Origin: an uncultured Peptoniphilus sp.
GTDB taxonomy: Bacteria > Bacillota > Clostridia > Tissierellales > Peptoniphilaceae
DNA length: 42,675 nucleotides
Assembly: GCF_946998875.1 (NCBI RefSeq)
Contig: NZ_CAMQAY010000011.1
Span: 1 to 42,675, forward strand
Direction: 5' to 3'
Shown: piece by piece, positions 23,940 to 31,559 of the stretch
Position numbering within the stretch: the stretch's first letter is position 1
Layout: each line of letters opens with the position of its first letter
Program-made: the position numbers and the translations under genes
The notes under the pieces: generated by a model
What the model saw: only the letters and a program-made list of their open reading frames with translations
Database searches by the model: none
What the model was told of the DNA's origin: nothing

Positions 23940-24537
23940 CTTTATAAAACCCGCTTTCCTTAATATAATTCACAACTTCTTCAGGAATTAAATATCTAAC
24001 AGATTTTTTTTCTTTAATTCTTTCTCTAAGTTCCGTTGAAGAAATTTCGTAGAGTGGTGTGTGAATAATTTCCACACTGGTGCCATAATTATCTCGCAAA
24101 AATTTTACTTCTCTATTTATCTCTTCTATATCTATATATTTTGGTCTCAGTGCCACAACAAAATCAATTTCCTTTGAAAGTTCTTCTATTTTTTTCCAAG
24201 TTTTAAGTTGGAAAAGTGTGTCCAGACCAATTAAGAAAAATAGTTTTTCTTCTTTATAAATTTTTTTAAGCTCTATAACTGTATCAACAGTGTAGGATAA
24301 TTTTACCCTCTTAGTTTCAATGTCAGAGATTTCAAAATTTGGGTTTGACTCAATGGCGAGCTTTACCATGTCATACCTGTCCTCTGCCGAAACATCAAGG
24401 TCCTTATGAGGAGGATTGCCTGTCGGTATAAAAATAATTTTGTCGAGTCCAAGCTCTTCCTTTAAATATTCACAAATCATAAGATGACCGTAGTGAATGG
24501 GGTTAAAAGTTCCTCCAAAAATTCCATATTTTTTCAT
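23929..24537 (-). CDS. nadD: Nicotinate-nucleotide adenylyltransferase
   Basis: 202 residues with the nucleotidyltransferase signature GGTFNPIHYGHLMI and C-terminal EISSTELRERIKE. It adenylates nicotinate mononucleotide to deamido-NAD. The ATG overlaps the yhbY stop (TAATG) with no strong ribosome binding site, implying coupling. Confidence 0.96.
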   Translation of the reverse strand: MKKYGIFGGTFNPIHYGHLMICEYLKEELGLDKIIFIPTGNPPHKDLDVSAEDRYDMVKLAIESNPNFEISDIETKRVKLSYTVDTVIELKKIYKEEKLFFLIGLDTLFQLKTWKKIEELSKEIDFVVALRPKYIDIEEINREVKFLRDNYGTSVEIIHTPLYEISSTELRERIKEKKSVRYLIPEEVVNYIKESGFYKDDL

Positions 24538-24824
24538 TACAATTCTATTTTTTTATTTTCCTTAGATTCTCTATAAATTGTAAGTTTCTTGCCAATTTTT
24601 TGCACAAATTCTGCCCCAGTTTTTTCTAATATTTCGTCAACAATTTCGTCAACTTCTACGGGTGCATTTTGCAAAACTTTTATCTTTACAAGTTCGTGAT
24701 CCTCTAAAAGTTTATCTATTTGATTTAAAAAGCCTTCATTTATGCCATCTTTTCCCAGTTGGATAAGTGGGTCCATATTGTGGGCAAGGCTCTTTAAATA
24801 TGATCTTTCTTTTCCTGTTAACAT
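24537..24824 (-). CDS. yhbY: YhbY-type CRM-domain RNA-binding protein
   Basis: A 95-residue single CRM domain: LTGKERSYLKSLAHNMDPLIQLGKDG, then VKIKVLQNAPVEVDEI and a C-terminal FVQKIGKKLTIYRESK with GKKLTIYR matching the family end. CRM proteins bind pre-50S particles; the obg-yhbY-nadD order supports a ribosome-assembly role. Confidence 0.93.
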   Translation of the reverse strand: MLTGKERSYLKSLAHNMDPLIQLGKDGINEGFLNQIDKLLEDHELVKIKVLQNAPVEVDEIVDEILEKTGAEFVQKIGKKLTIYRESKENKKIEL

Positions 24825-24843
24825 TCTTTCTCCTATCTATTAT

Positions 24844-26112
24844 TTATTCAAAAAATTCAAATTCATAGCCGCCAATAAATACAGAGCATCCATCTTCTGC
24901 CCCAAGTTCTTCCAATTTTTCAACAACTTTATTCTTTCTAAGATTTTCTTGGAAATATTTAAGTGAGTCGTAATCGTCAAAATTTGTGGATCGAAGAAGT
25001 TTGTCGATATAAGGTCCTTCAACAAAGTATTCGCCATTATCTTTAAATACTTTTATGCCTTCTTCTCTTGTAACTTCTTCCACATGCTCTTCATCGTAGG
25101 TCTTGTAGTCACTATAATCTACTTCTTGTAGCTTATTATATGTTAGCTTCATTAATTTGTCCAAATTTTTTGTAGTTGCACAAGAGCCTGCTATAATGTC
25201 GTATTTGTCGCCAAATTCTTCTTCCAATTTTTTTAGATTTTCTTGGGCACCTGGCATGTCCATTTTGTTGGCAAAAATAATTTGCTTCTTTTCGCCTAAC
25301 TTGTCATTGTATCTAACAAGTTCTTCGTTGATCTTATAAAAGTCTTCAACGGGGTCCCTATATTCAGAGCCGGAAATGTCAAGAACGTGAATTAAAATTC
25401 CAGTTCTCTCAACATGCTTTAAGAACTCATCGCCTAGTCCAATTCCTTCAGACGCCCCTTCAATAAGACCTGGTATATCTGCAATAACAAAGGACTCGCC
25501 TTCATCAACTTTTACAACTCCAAGGTTTGGAGAAAGTGTAGTGAAGTGATAGTTTGCAATCTTTGGAGTGGCAGATGTTACTATGGAAAGTAGGGTTGAC
25601 TTGCCAACATTTGGAAAACCGACAAGTCCCACATCAGCGAGAAGTTTTAATTCTAAGATTACTTCTCTTTCTTCGCCAACATTTCCTGCTTGGGCAAAGG
25701 CTGGCGCTTGTCTTGTTGATGTTTTAAATCTTGCATTGCCAAGACCGCCCTTGCCACCCTTACATACAGTGACAGACATATTGTTTTCCTTTAAGTCGTA
25801 GATGACACCCTTGGTATTTGCATCTCTAATTAGAGTTCCAACGGGAACCTTTAAGATTATGTCCTCGCCATCTTTTCCAAATTTTAATTTGTTCATGCCA
25901 TTTTGTCCATTTTCGGCCTTGTATTCTCTTTTGTATCTAAAATCCATCAAGGTGTGAAGTCCAGAGTCAGTCATTACAATTACGCTTCCGCCTCTTCCAC
26001 CGTCGCCTCCAGCAGGTCCACCAGCTGGTTCAAACTTTTCTCGTCTCCAAGCGACAGCGCCATCTCCACCTTTTCCGGCTTTTAATTTTATTTTTGCTAT
26101 ATCTATAAACAT
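24844..26112 (-). CDS. obg: GTPase Obg/CgtA
   Basis: 422 residues in three domains: the Gly-rich Obg fold (1-~158, KIKLKAGKGGDGAVAWRREK), the GTPase with G1 GFPNVGKST, switch region DIPGLIEGAS and G4 ANKMD, and a C-terminal OCT domain (~340-422). Obg is an essential late 50S assembly GTPase that responds to (p)ppGpp. GAGGT precedes the ATG. It has its own promoter after the rpmA terminator. Confidence 0.97.
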   Translation of the reverse strand: MFIDIAKIKLKAGKGGDGAVAWRREKFEPAGGPAGGDGGRGGSVIVMTDSGLHTLMDFRYKREYKAENGQNGMNKLKFGKDGEDIILKVPVGTLIRDANTKGVIYDLKENNMSVTVCKGGKGGLGNARFKTSTRQAPAFAQAGNVGEEREVILELKLLADVGLVGFPNVGKSTLLSIVTSATPKIANYHFTTLSPNLGVVKVDEGESFVIADIPGLIEGASEGIGLGDEFLKHVERTGILIHVLDISGSEYRDPVEDFYKINEELVRYNDKLGEKKQIIFANKMDMPGAQENLKKLEEEFGDKYDIIAGSCATTKNLDKLMKLTYNKLQEVDYSDYKTYDEEHVEEVTREEGIKVFKDNGEYFVEGPYIDKLLRSTNFDDYDSLKYFQENLRKNKVVEKLEELGAEDGCSVFIGGYEFEFFE

Positions 26113-26157
26113 TTTTACCTCGCATTTTCTAAAATTATATCATAGAACTAACAAAGA

Positions 26158-26187
26158 ATTGTAGTGAAAACTTGAACCTTATGTCAA
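26158..26187 (-). promoter_or_regulatory. Promoter of the obg operon
   Basis: Perfect TTGACA (26187-26182), an 18-nt spacer and TACAAT (26163-26158). It lies between the rpmA terminator and obg and should drive obg-yhbY-nadD-yqeK-LCP-rsfS-ridA. Confidence 0.65.
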
Positions 26188-26190
26188 ATA

Positions 26191-26222
26191 TGTAAAATCT
26201 TGGTGAAATTTTAGATTTTACA
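26191..26222. repeat. 10-bp inverted repeat upstream of obg promoter
   Basis: TGTAAAATCT (26191-26200) and AGATTTTACA (26213-26222) are perfect inverted arms around a 12-bp centre, ending three bases from the -35 box of the obg promoter. No T-run follows, so an operator is more likely than a terminator. Confidence 0.6.
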
Positions 26223-26232
26223 AAGAAATAAA

Positions 26233-26263
26233 GAAAAAAATAAAAGCAAGGTTTCCCTTGCTT
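26233..26263 (-). terminator. Intrinsic terminator after rpmA
   Basis: AAGCAAGG, loop GAAA, CCTTGCTT and a T-rich tail on the minus strand, five bases after the rpmA stop. It ends rplU-prp-rpmA. Confidence 0.9.
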
Positions 26264-26268
26264 CATCT

Positions 26269-26568
26269 TTATGCTAATTCAACTTTTTCTTCTTCGTAAA
26301 CATTGGCGAATTTCTTTCCGCCCTTGCCCTTAGTTGTGAATCTCACAATACCATCAGCTGTAGCAAATAAAGTGTCGTCAGAACCCTTCATAACATTTTC
26401 GCCTGGATGGATTTTTGTTCCTCTTTGTCTAACTAAGATGTTGCCTGCTAGAACAAATTGACCGTCGCCTCTTTTAACTCCAAGTCTTTTTGAGTTTGAA
26501 TCACGACCGTTCTTAGAAGAACCTGCTCCCTTTTTTGAAGAAAAAAGCAATAAATCAAATTTAATCAT
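26269..26568 (-). CDS. rpmA: Ribosomal protein bL27 with Prp-cleaved N-terminal extension
   Basis: 99 residues. The mature part (SKKGAGSSKNGRDSNSKRLG) is typical bL27, which reaches toward the peptidyl transferase centre. It is preceded by a short extension, MIKFDLLLF, matching the Firmicutes type that the protease Prp must remove, probably after Phe9. The protease gene is immediately upstream, and its stop overlaps the rpmA ribosome binding site (TTGGAGGTGTAA). Confidence 0.97.
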   Translation of the reverse strand: MIKFDLLLFSSKKGAGSSKNGRDSNSKRLGVKRGDGQFVLAGNILVRQRGTKIHPGENVMKGSDDTLFATADGIVRFTTKGKGGKKFANVYEEEKVELA

Positions 26569-26569
26569 T

Positions 26570-26899
26570 TTACACCTCCAAAATCTTTAGTGTCAAATAT
26601 TTTGGGTAAGCTTCATCGATAAGCTCAATCCCCATTATCATAAATTCAAAACAAGTTTGAATATCTTTTCTTTTAAAAATATCACTATTTAAAATTTCTA
26701 TTTTTAATAATCCGTCGCCCTGTGTGTCTTTAATTTCACTTTCACAAACTCCAAGTTTATTTATCAGTGTGAAATAAAGAGTTTGAGTGAGAGTAGAAAT
26801 GCTGGAGCAGACAATTTTATCAAATTCGCCCTCTGCATGACCACAAGACTTAAATCCACAGTAATAATCGCCTTTTTTGTAAAGGTCAATACTAGTCAT
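26570..26899 (-). CDS. prp: Ribosomal-processing cysteine protease Prp
   Basis: 109 residues. The GHAEGEFDKIVCSS segment carries the catalytic His21 and Cys31 of the Prp (YsxB) family. It removes the bL27 N-terminal extension. It sits between rplU and rpmA as in most Firmicutes, with a TAATG overlap on rplU. Spacing and length are normal. Confidence 0.95.
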   Translation of the reverse strand: MTSIDLYKKGDYYCGFKSCGHAEGEFDKIVCSSISTLTQTLYFTLINKLGVCESEIKDTQGDGLLKIEILNSDIFKRKDIQTCFEFMIMGIELIDEAYPKYLTLKILEV

Positions 26900-27204
26900 T
26901 AGTTAATACCTGAAATTTCAACTAAAGTGTATGGTTGACGGTGTCCGTTTTTCTTTCTTTCGTTTTTCTTAGATTTGTATTTGTAAACAACAACTTTTTT
27001 GTTTTTACCTTGTGCCAATACCTTAGCTTCTACTTTTGCACCATCAACAAATGGAGCACCAACTTTAGGCTCATCACCAGATACAAAAAGAACTTTGTCA
27101 AAAGTTACTTTGTCGCCTTCTTTTACATCTAATTTTTCAACTTTAATTTTGTCACCAGCTTCAACAACATATTGTTTTCCGCCTGTTTCAATAATTGCGT
27201 ACAT
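26899..27204 (-). CDS. rplU: Ribosomal protein bL21
   Basis: 101 residues, beginning MYAIIETGGKQYVVEAGD and ending in the basic KKNERKKNGHRQPYTLVEI tail that contacts 23S rRNA. GAGGAGGTG precedes the ATG. The 5' leader (27205-27277) has the layout of the L21 autoregulatory leader. Confidence 0.98.
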   Translation of the reverse strand: MYAIIETGGKQYVVEAGDKIKVEKLDVKEGDKVTFDKVLFVSGDEPKVGAPFVDGAKVEAKVLAQGKNKKVVVYKYKSKKNERKKNGHRQPYTLVEISGIN

Positions 27205-27277
27205 TGTAGCACCTCCTCATTACAAGACTCGCCATTATAGGCACCGAAGTTTTAAACCTATTCTGTGCGGTTACATC
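27205..27277 (-). promoter_or_regulatory. Candidate L21 leader RNA
   Basis: The leader between the rplU promoter and its start contains complementary segments (AATAGGTTT and CTATAATGGC flank a GC-richer TTCGGTGCC core) and an initial CCGCACAG. Firmicutes rplU mRNAs often carry a conserved structured leader thought to bind L21. Assignment rests on position and GC-rich islands, not on a model search. Confidence 0.55.
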
Positions 27278-27282
27278 AATGT

Positions 27283-27311
27283 ATTTTATCACAAGGACTT
27301 GGCTTTGTAAA
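27283..27311 (-). promoter_or_regulatory. Promoter of rplU-prp-rpmA
   Basis: TTTACA (27311-27306), a 17-nt spacer and TAAAAT (27288-27283), about 79 bp before rplU. Confidence 0.65.
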
Positions 27312-27353
27312 GAAATTATTTGCTATTTTTAGACAAATCCTCAAATAAAATAA

Positions 27354-27382
27354 TAAAAAATAAGCAGGCTTTCACCTGCTTA
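27354..27382 (-). terminator. Intrinsic terminator of thrS
   Basis: TAAGCAGG, loop TGAAAG, CCTGCTTA and six T on the minus strand, about 45 bases after the thrS stop. Confidence 0.9.
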
Positions 27383-27427
27383 GATTTTATCTTTATTTAA
27401 TAAGATTTTCAACTGAAATTTTTAAAA

Positions 27428-29338
27428 TTAGTCAGTTATTGTCTTATTTTTGATTTCTTCTTTTAGTGATGCGATAAATTCATCTACATCAACGCCATCA
27501 ATTTCTTCGCCATTTCTCTTTCTAACAGAAAGTTTGCCAGAAGTTTCTTCTTTTTCACCAATTACTAGCATGTAGTTAATCTTCTTAACTTGTGCTTCTC
27601 TAATCTTGTAGCCAACTTTTTCTGTACGACCATCAAGGTGAACTCTAAGTCCTTCAGCGTGAAGTTTGTCTGCAATTTTTTCTGCAAAATCTTTAAATTT
27701 GTCAGATACAGGGATAACTTCAACTTGTACTGGAGATAACCATAGTGGAAATTTTCCTGCAAAGTGTTCGATTAGGATACCCATAAATCTTTCAACTGAA
27801 CCTAGTAGGGCTCTGTGAAGCATAACTGGTCTCTTTCTTTCTCCATCTTCATCAACATAAGTTAAGTCAAAGTTTTCTGGAAGTTGGAAGTCAAGTTGGA
27901 TTGTACCACATTGCCAAGTTCTTCCAATGGCATCTTCTAGGTGGAAGTCAATCTTAGGACCATAGAAAGCTCCGTCGCCTTCGTTAATTGTGTATGGAAG
28001 TTTCTTTTCTTCTAGGGCTTCTTTAAGTGACTTTTCAGCCAAGTTCCATGATTCAAGGTCTCCCATGTAGTCATCTGGTCTTGTTGAAAGTTCAATTGTA
28101 TATTTAAATCCAAAAGTGCTGTATAGGTAATCAGCAAGGTCAATCATCTTAAATACTTCGTCTTTAACTTGTGAGAATAAGCAGTAAACGTGGGCATCGT
28201 CTTGAGTAAATGTTCTTACTCTAAATAGTCCATGAAGTGCTCCAGAAAGTTCATGTCTGTGAACAATTCCGTATTCAGCAAGTCTAATTGGAAGGTCTCT
28301 ATATGAGTGATTGTTTGAATTGTAAACTAAAATTGAACCTGGGCAGTTCATTGGCTTAACAGCATAATCTCCATCGTCAATTTTTGTGAAATACATGTTG
28401 TCTTTATAGTGATCCCAGTGTCCTGATCTGTGCCACAAAGCTTCGTTTAAGATAATTGGAGTTAGGATTTCTCCGTAACCATTTTCATTTAGAACTCCTC
28501 TCCACCAATCAAGTAGAGTGTTTCTCAAAATCATTCCATTTGGATGGAAGAATGGGAAGCCAGGTCCTTCTTCGTGCATGCTAAAGAGGTCAAGTTCTTT
28601 TCCAAGTTTTCTGTGGTCTCTCTTTTCAGCTTCTTCGCGTCTTTCAATGTATTCATCTAATTGTTTTTGTTTTTCAAAGGCAATACCATAAATTCTTTGT
28701 AGCATCTTGTTATTTGAGTCGCCTCTCCAATAAGCACCTGCTATGGAAAGAAGTTTTATTGCCTTAATTCTTTTAGTTGAAAGAAGATGTGGTCCCTTGC
28801 AAAGGTCAACAAAGTCGCCAATCTTATACATTGTGATCTTTTCATCTTCTGGAAGGTCTTCAATTAGTTCAACCTTATAATCTTGATTTTGTTCCTTGAA
28901 ATGCTTTATTGCTTCTTCTCTTGAAACTTCCATTTTTTCTACTGAAAGATCTTTTTTAGCAAGTTCCTTCATCTTGTCTTCAATTGCCTTTAGATCTTCA
29001 TCAACAAATCTGTGTTCAAGGTCTAGGTCATAGTAGAAGCCTGCTTCAGTTGAAGGTCCAATGGCAAATTTTGTTTCTGGATAAAGTTCCTTAATTGCAT
29101 AAGCCATTAAATGAGATGCAGTGTGCCATAAAATTTTCTTTCCTTCAATGTCATCGAATTTTACAACTTTAAAGTGAGCATCTTCATAAACTTCATCATC
29201 AAGTCCTAAAATTTCTCCATTGACAACTGCGCCAAGGGAATCTCTAAGAAGTCCTTGGGAGATGTCTCCAGTAATTTTACTTACCTTTACGCCACTTTCA
29301 TATTCCTTTTGTGATCCATCTGGGTATTTAATTATCAT
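27428..29338 (-). CDS. thrS: Threonyl-tRNA synthetase
   Basis: 636 residues. Order: TGS domain (1-~65), HxxxH editing domain (HTASHLMAYAIKELYP), class II core with the zinc Cys in KPMNCPGSILVYN, motif 2 around HRHELSGALHGLFRVRTFTQDD, motif 3 HRALLGSVERFMGILIEH, and an anticodon-binding domain. Two adjacent ATGs exist; the second (29338) is the better spaced (five bases) from AGGAGG. Expression is controlled by a T-box leader at 29365-29570. Confidence 0.97.
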   Translation of the reverse strand: MIIKYPDGSQKEYESGVKVSKITGDISQGLLRDSLGAVVNGEILGLDDEVYEDAHFKVVKFDDIEGKKILWHTASHLMAYAIKELYPETKFAIGPSTEAGFYYDLDLEHRFVDEDLKAIEDKMKELAKKDLSVEKMEVSREEAIKHFKEQNQDYKVELIEDLPEDEKITMYKIGDFVDLCKGPHLLSTKRIKAIKLLSIAGAYWRGDSNNKMLQRIYGIAFEKQKQLDEYIERREEAEKRDHRKLGKELDLFSMHEEGPGFPFFHPNGMILRNTLLDWWRGVLNENGYGEILTPIILNEALWHRSGHWDHYKDNMYFTKIDDGDYAVKPMNCPGSILVYNSNNHSYRDLPIRLAEYGIVHRHELSGALHGLFRVRTFTQDDAHVYCLFSQVKDEVFKMIDLADYLYSTFGFKYTIELSTRPDDYMGDLESWNLAEKSLKEALEEKKLPYTINEGDGAFYGPKIDFHLEDAIGRTWQCGTIQLDFQLPENFDLTYVDEDGERKRPVMLHRALLGSVERFMGILIEHFAGKFPLWLSPVQVEVIPVSDKFKDFAEKIADKLHAEGLRVHLDGRTEKVGYKIREAQVKKINYMLVIGEKEETSGKLSVRKRNGEEIDGVDVDEFIASLKEEIKNKTITD

Positions 29339-29364
29339 CATATCCTCCTAAAATTAAAAAATAA

Positions 29365-29570
29365 AATAAAAAAAGTCATCATCCCAAAGGACGATGACCG
29401 TGGTTCCACCTTAATTAAACTCAAGGGATTTAACGCATCCATACGCCATAGTTTTCTATGGGGCTCCAAGTTAGTTTTCAAAAATACAAAATTGGAAACT
29501 TGCACCAGCCATTTCCTCTCTAAAAATTTTATATAATCTACTCTTCTTATCAAAGCCATTTTTAAAATTG
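29365..29570 (-). promoter_or_regulatory. T-box riboswitch of thrS
   Basis: The minus-strand leader shows the stem I elements GAGAG and GGTGCAAG, a specifier region GAAA-ACU-AAC followed by TTGGAGCC (ACU, threonine, at 29475-29473), the T-box motif AAGGTGGAACCACGG (around 29398-29412) and a terminator GTCATCGTCC/GGATGATGAC plus seven T (29365-29398). Uncharged tRNA-Thr should pair with the specifier and the T-box bulge to prevent termination. Confidence 0.93.
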
Positions 29571-29575
29571 CTCTT

Positions 29576-29604
29576 ATATTAACATATAATTTTTAAAAAT
29601 TCAA
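29576..29604 (-). promoter_or_regulatory. Promoter of thrS
   Basis: TTGAAT (29604-29599), a 17-nt spacer and TAATAT (29581-29576), directly before the T-box leader. The rest of the 29605-29722 gap holds no clear element. Confidence 0.6.
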
Positions 29605-29722
29605 GAGTAAAGAGAAATTCTCTCTCAACTACTAACACTTATTACCCTGTGAAAAGTTTTTAAAACAATTTTTTTCTTTTTTTTGATATTATTAAAGAAG
29701 AAAAAATTATTTGGAGGTAAGT

Positions 29723-30061
29723 ATGAAAAATAAGTTAAAATATTTTTTAATTTTTATCATAATAATAGCATCAATACCAATTCTTCCTGTCTTTGAAGAA
29801 AGTTTTTATGGGTTTTTTGCATTTTTAAATTTTCATGGTCTAAGTTCCCTTGCCCTACCTATTTTAATTTCACTACCCCTTATATACAAAAATAAAAATT
29901 TTTATTTTTTCTATATTTTACTTATACCTATTCTTTATAACAACTTTTTTATCTTCTATTTTTTCAAAGTTGTTGACTACTCTTTCACTTCAATAATTTT
30001 CTTTGTGATTGGACTTTTTTTCTCCCTTTACTTAATTAAGTACAATAAAAAAACTCCTTAA
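29723..30061 (+). CDS. Small multi-pass membrane protein, unknown
   Basis: 112 residues, almost entirely hydrophobic with about four membrane segments (near residues 5-22, 30-52, 58-80 and 84-105) and a short basic tail ending YNKKTP. GGAGGT lies four bases before the ATG at 29723, so the in-frame TTG at 29711, which is part of that site, is rejected. Single-gene unit, divergent from thrS. No family recognised. Its last codons form one arm of the terminator at 30047-30070. Confidence 0.65.
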   Translation: MKNKLKYFLIFIIIIASIPILPVFEESFYGFFAFLNFHGLSSLALPILISLPLIYKNKNFYFFYILLIPILYNNFFIFYFFKVVDYSFTSIIFFVIGLFFSLYLIKYNKKTP

Positions 30062-30070
30062 GAGGAGTTT
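30047..30070 (-). terminator. Intrinsic terminator of the DUF6873-like gene
   Basis: AAACTCCT, loop CTTA and AGGAGTTT with seven T on the minus strand, six bases after the stop at 30076. The stem overlaps the 3' end of the opposite-strand membrane protein gene. Confidence 0.85.
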
Positions 30071-30075
30071 GTAAA

Positions 30076-30765
30076 TTATTTTATAAAAAATATTGAACCA
30101 TAGTCTTCTATAGGATCCTTTGATAAAATTTCAAATTCATAGTCATGTTTTTTTATTATTTTTAAAATTTCTTCATGGGATGAGTGATGAGAAAAATCTC
30201 CTGTGAAGAATATTTTTTTGCCCAAGGCTCCACTTGCCCCACCTATAAAACCATAGTTAAAGTTTTGAAGTCTAATCTCCCCATGATTTATTTTATAAAT
30301 CGGTATAAGGTCCCTTAGGCTTTCATAAATTCCTCCGTCACTTGTAATGATAAAGTCCTCTGTCACAAGCGAAGAGCACTTGCCATAGCCCTGCTTAATG
30401 TTTATCAACTCATAGGCAGAATTTTTGTAATAATCTAAGAGAACTTTATCTGTAAATTTTAAGTTGTGGATGAAATAATTTTTAAAAGTGAAGGCATTTA
30501 GGGGCACATCTTTTGGATACTTTTTTGACAAAATTGAGTGAGAGGGAAGGATTTTTTTGTCTGGAAAAATTTTTTTATAGTATTCCAAATTATCCCTGTC
30601 CACAACAAGCTCTCCCTTTGGCAGTGGATGGACTAAAATATCTGGATGAGTGTCAAGCCCCCTTAAAAGGTTTTTGTTGGCACGAGTCCTCACTACTTCT
30701 CCATAAGCTTTTAATTTTTCGGCAGAGTCTTCTGGAAAGTTTTCTGCCACAATTACATATTTCAT
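30076..30765 (-). CDS. DUF6873-like (GME/pentein-fold) protein
   Basis: 229 residues, soluble. The pattern of repeated short blocks (KYVIVAENFP, DILVHPLPKGELVVDRDN, IKQGYGKCSSLVTEDFIITSDGGIY, FIGGASGALGKKIFFTGDFSHHSS) resembles clostridial proteins labelled DUF6873 with a guanidine-modifying-enzyme fold; I recall this family name but cannot verify it. The invariant-looking Cys in GKCSS and the paired His in SHHSSHEE are candidate active-site residues. The start overlaps the methyltransferase stop (ATGA), so the two genes are translationally coupled. Reaction unknown. Confidence 0.6.
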   Translation of the reverse strand: MKYVIVAENFPEDSAEKLKAYGEVVRTRANKNLLRGLDTHPDILVHPLPKGELVVDRDNLEYYKKIFPDKKILPSHSILSKKYPKDVPLNAFTFKNYFIHNLKFTDKVLLDYYKNSAYELINIKQGYGKCSSLVTEDFIITSDGGIYESLRDLIPIYKINHGEIRLQNFNYGFIGGASGALGKKIFFTGDFSHHSSHEEILKIIKKHDYEFEILSKDPIEDYGSIFFIK

Positions 30766-31508
30766 TTCATCATCTCGTAAATTATTATTGATGCCGCAAC
30801 ATTGGCATTTAATGAGTCAACATTGGGAGAGATTGGAATATTTAAAAAACCCTTGGCATTAGACATTAAAAAGTCGGATACTCCCTTTGCCTCGTTGCCT
30901 ATTACTACAATGTCCTTGTCCTTAAATTTATAGTCCCTTGTGGATCTTGAGTTGTTAAGTGAAGTTGCAATAATATTAAAATCTAAATTCACCAAATCTT
31001 CCCGGCTCATAAAATAAATTGGGACCCTAAAAATTGATGACATGGAGGACCTAACTGTCTTTGGATTGTATAAATCACAGGAGTTTGGCGAAATAATTAG
31101 ACCATCAAGACCAAAGGCATCAGCAGATCTAATCATTCCTCCAAGATTTCCTGGCTCTCTTATGTCATCTAAGTACAAAAATTTCCCAGACTCTTCATGA
31201 AACTCTCTGTGAACCTCACTGTAGTAGGCAATTATGCCAGGTGAAGTCACTGCATCGCAAAGATTTTTGAAAATATTGTCTGAAAAAATAAATAAGTCTT
31301 CTTCCTTTACTCTTTTTATTATGTCAGAAAATTTATTTTCCTTAAGGGAAGTCTCATTTATGGCAATATATTTTGGTCTAAAGTCCCTTGCCTCTTCCAT
31401 TACCAGGGGCTTTTCCACCATAAAAAGTCCATGCTCTTGTCTGTATTTTTTTTCCTTTAAACTCTTTAAAAATTTATAGGTCTCATTGTTTTTACTTGTG
31501 ATTATCAT
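30762..31508 (-). CDS. TrmH/SpoU-family RNA 2'-O-methyltransferase
   Basis: 248 residues: an N-terminal substrate-binding domain (1-~95) and a SpoU SAM-knot domain with motif 1 DIREPGNLGGMIRSADAFG, motif 2 VVIGNEAKGVS and motif 3 LNIPISPNVDSLNANVAASI. It should 2'-O-methylate rRNA or tRNA; the target (RlmB-like or other) is not determined. GGCGAGGAG precedes the start. The DUF4342 terminator lies within 20 bases upstream, so expression may depend on readthrough. Confidence 0.92.
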   Translation of the reverse strand: MIITSKNNETYKFLKSLKEKKYRQEHGLFMVEKPLVMEEARDFRPKYIAINETSLKENKFSDIIKRVKEEDLFIFSDNIFKNLCDAVTSPGIIAYYSEVHREFHEESGKFLYLDDIREPGNLGGMIRSADAFGLDGLIISPNSCDLYNPKTVRSSMSSIFRVPIYFMSREDLVNLDFNIIATSLNNSRSTRDYKFKDKDIVVIGNEAKGVSDFLMSNAKGFLNIPISPNVDSLNANVAASIIIYEMMK

Positions 31509-31526
31509 TTTGCTCCTCGCCTTAAA

Positions 31527-31548
31527 GAAAAAAGCCCCGTAGGGCTCT
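31527..31548 (-). terminator. Intrinsic terminator after the DUF4342 gene
   Basis: AGCCC, loop TACG, GGGCT and T-run on the minus strand, about 12 bases after the stop and just ahead of the methyltransferase ribosome binding site. Confidence 0.87.
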
Positions 31549-31559
31549 TAGCTTTTATC

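Noticed and set aside
29711..29722. TTG start for the 112-residue membrane protein
   Set aside because: This TTG is part of the GGAGG site of the ATG at 29723.
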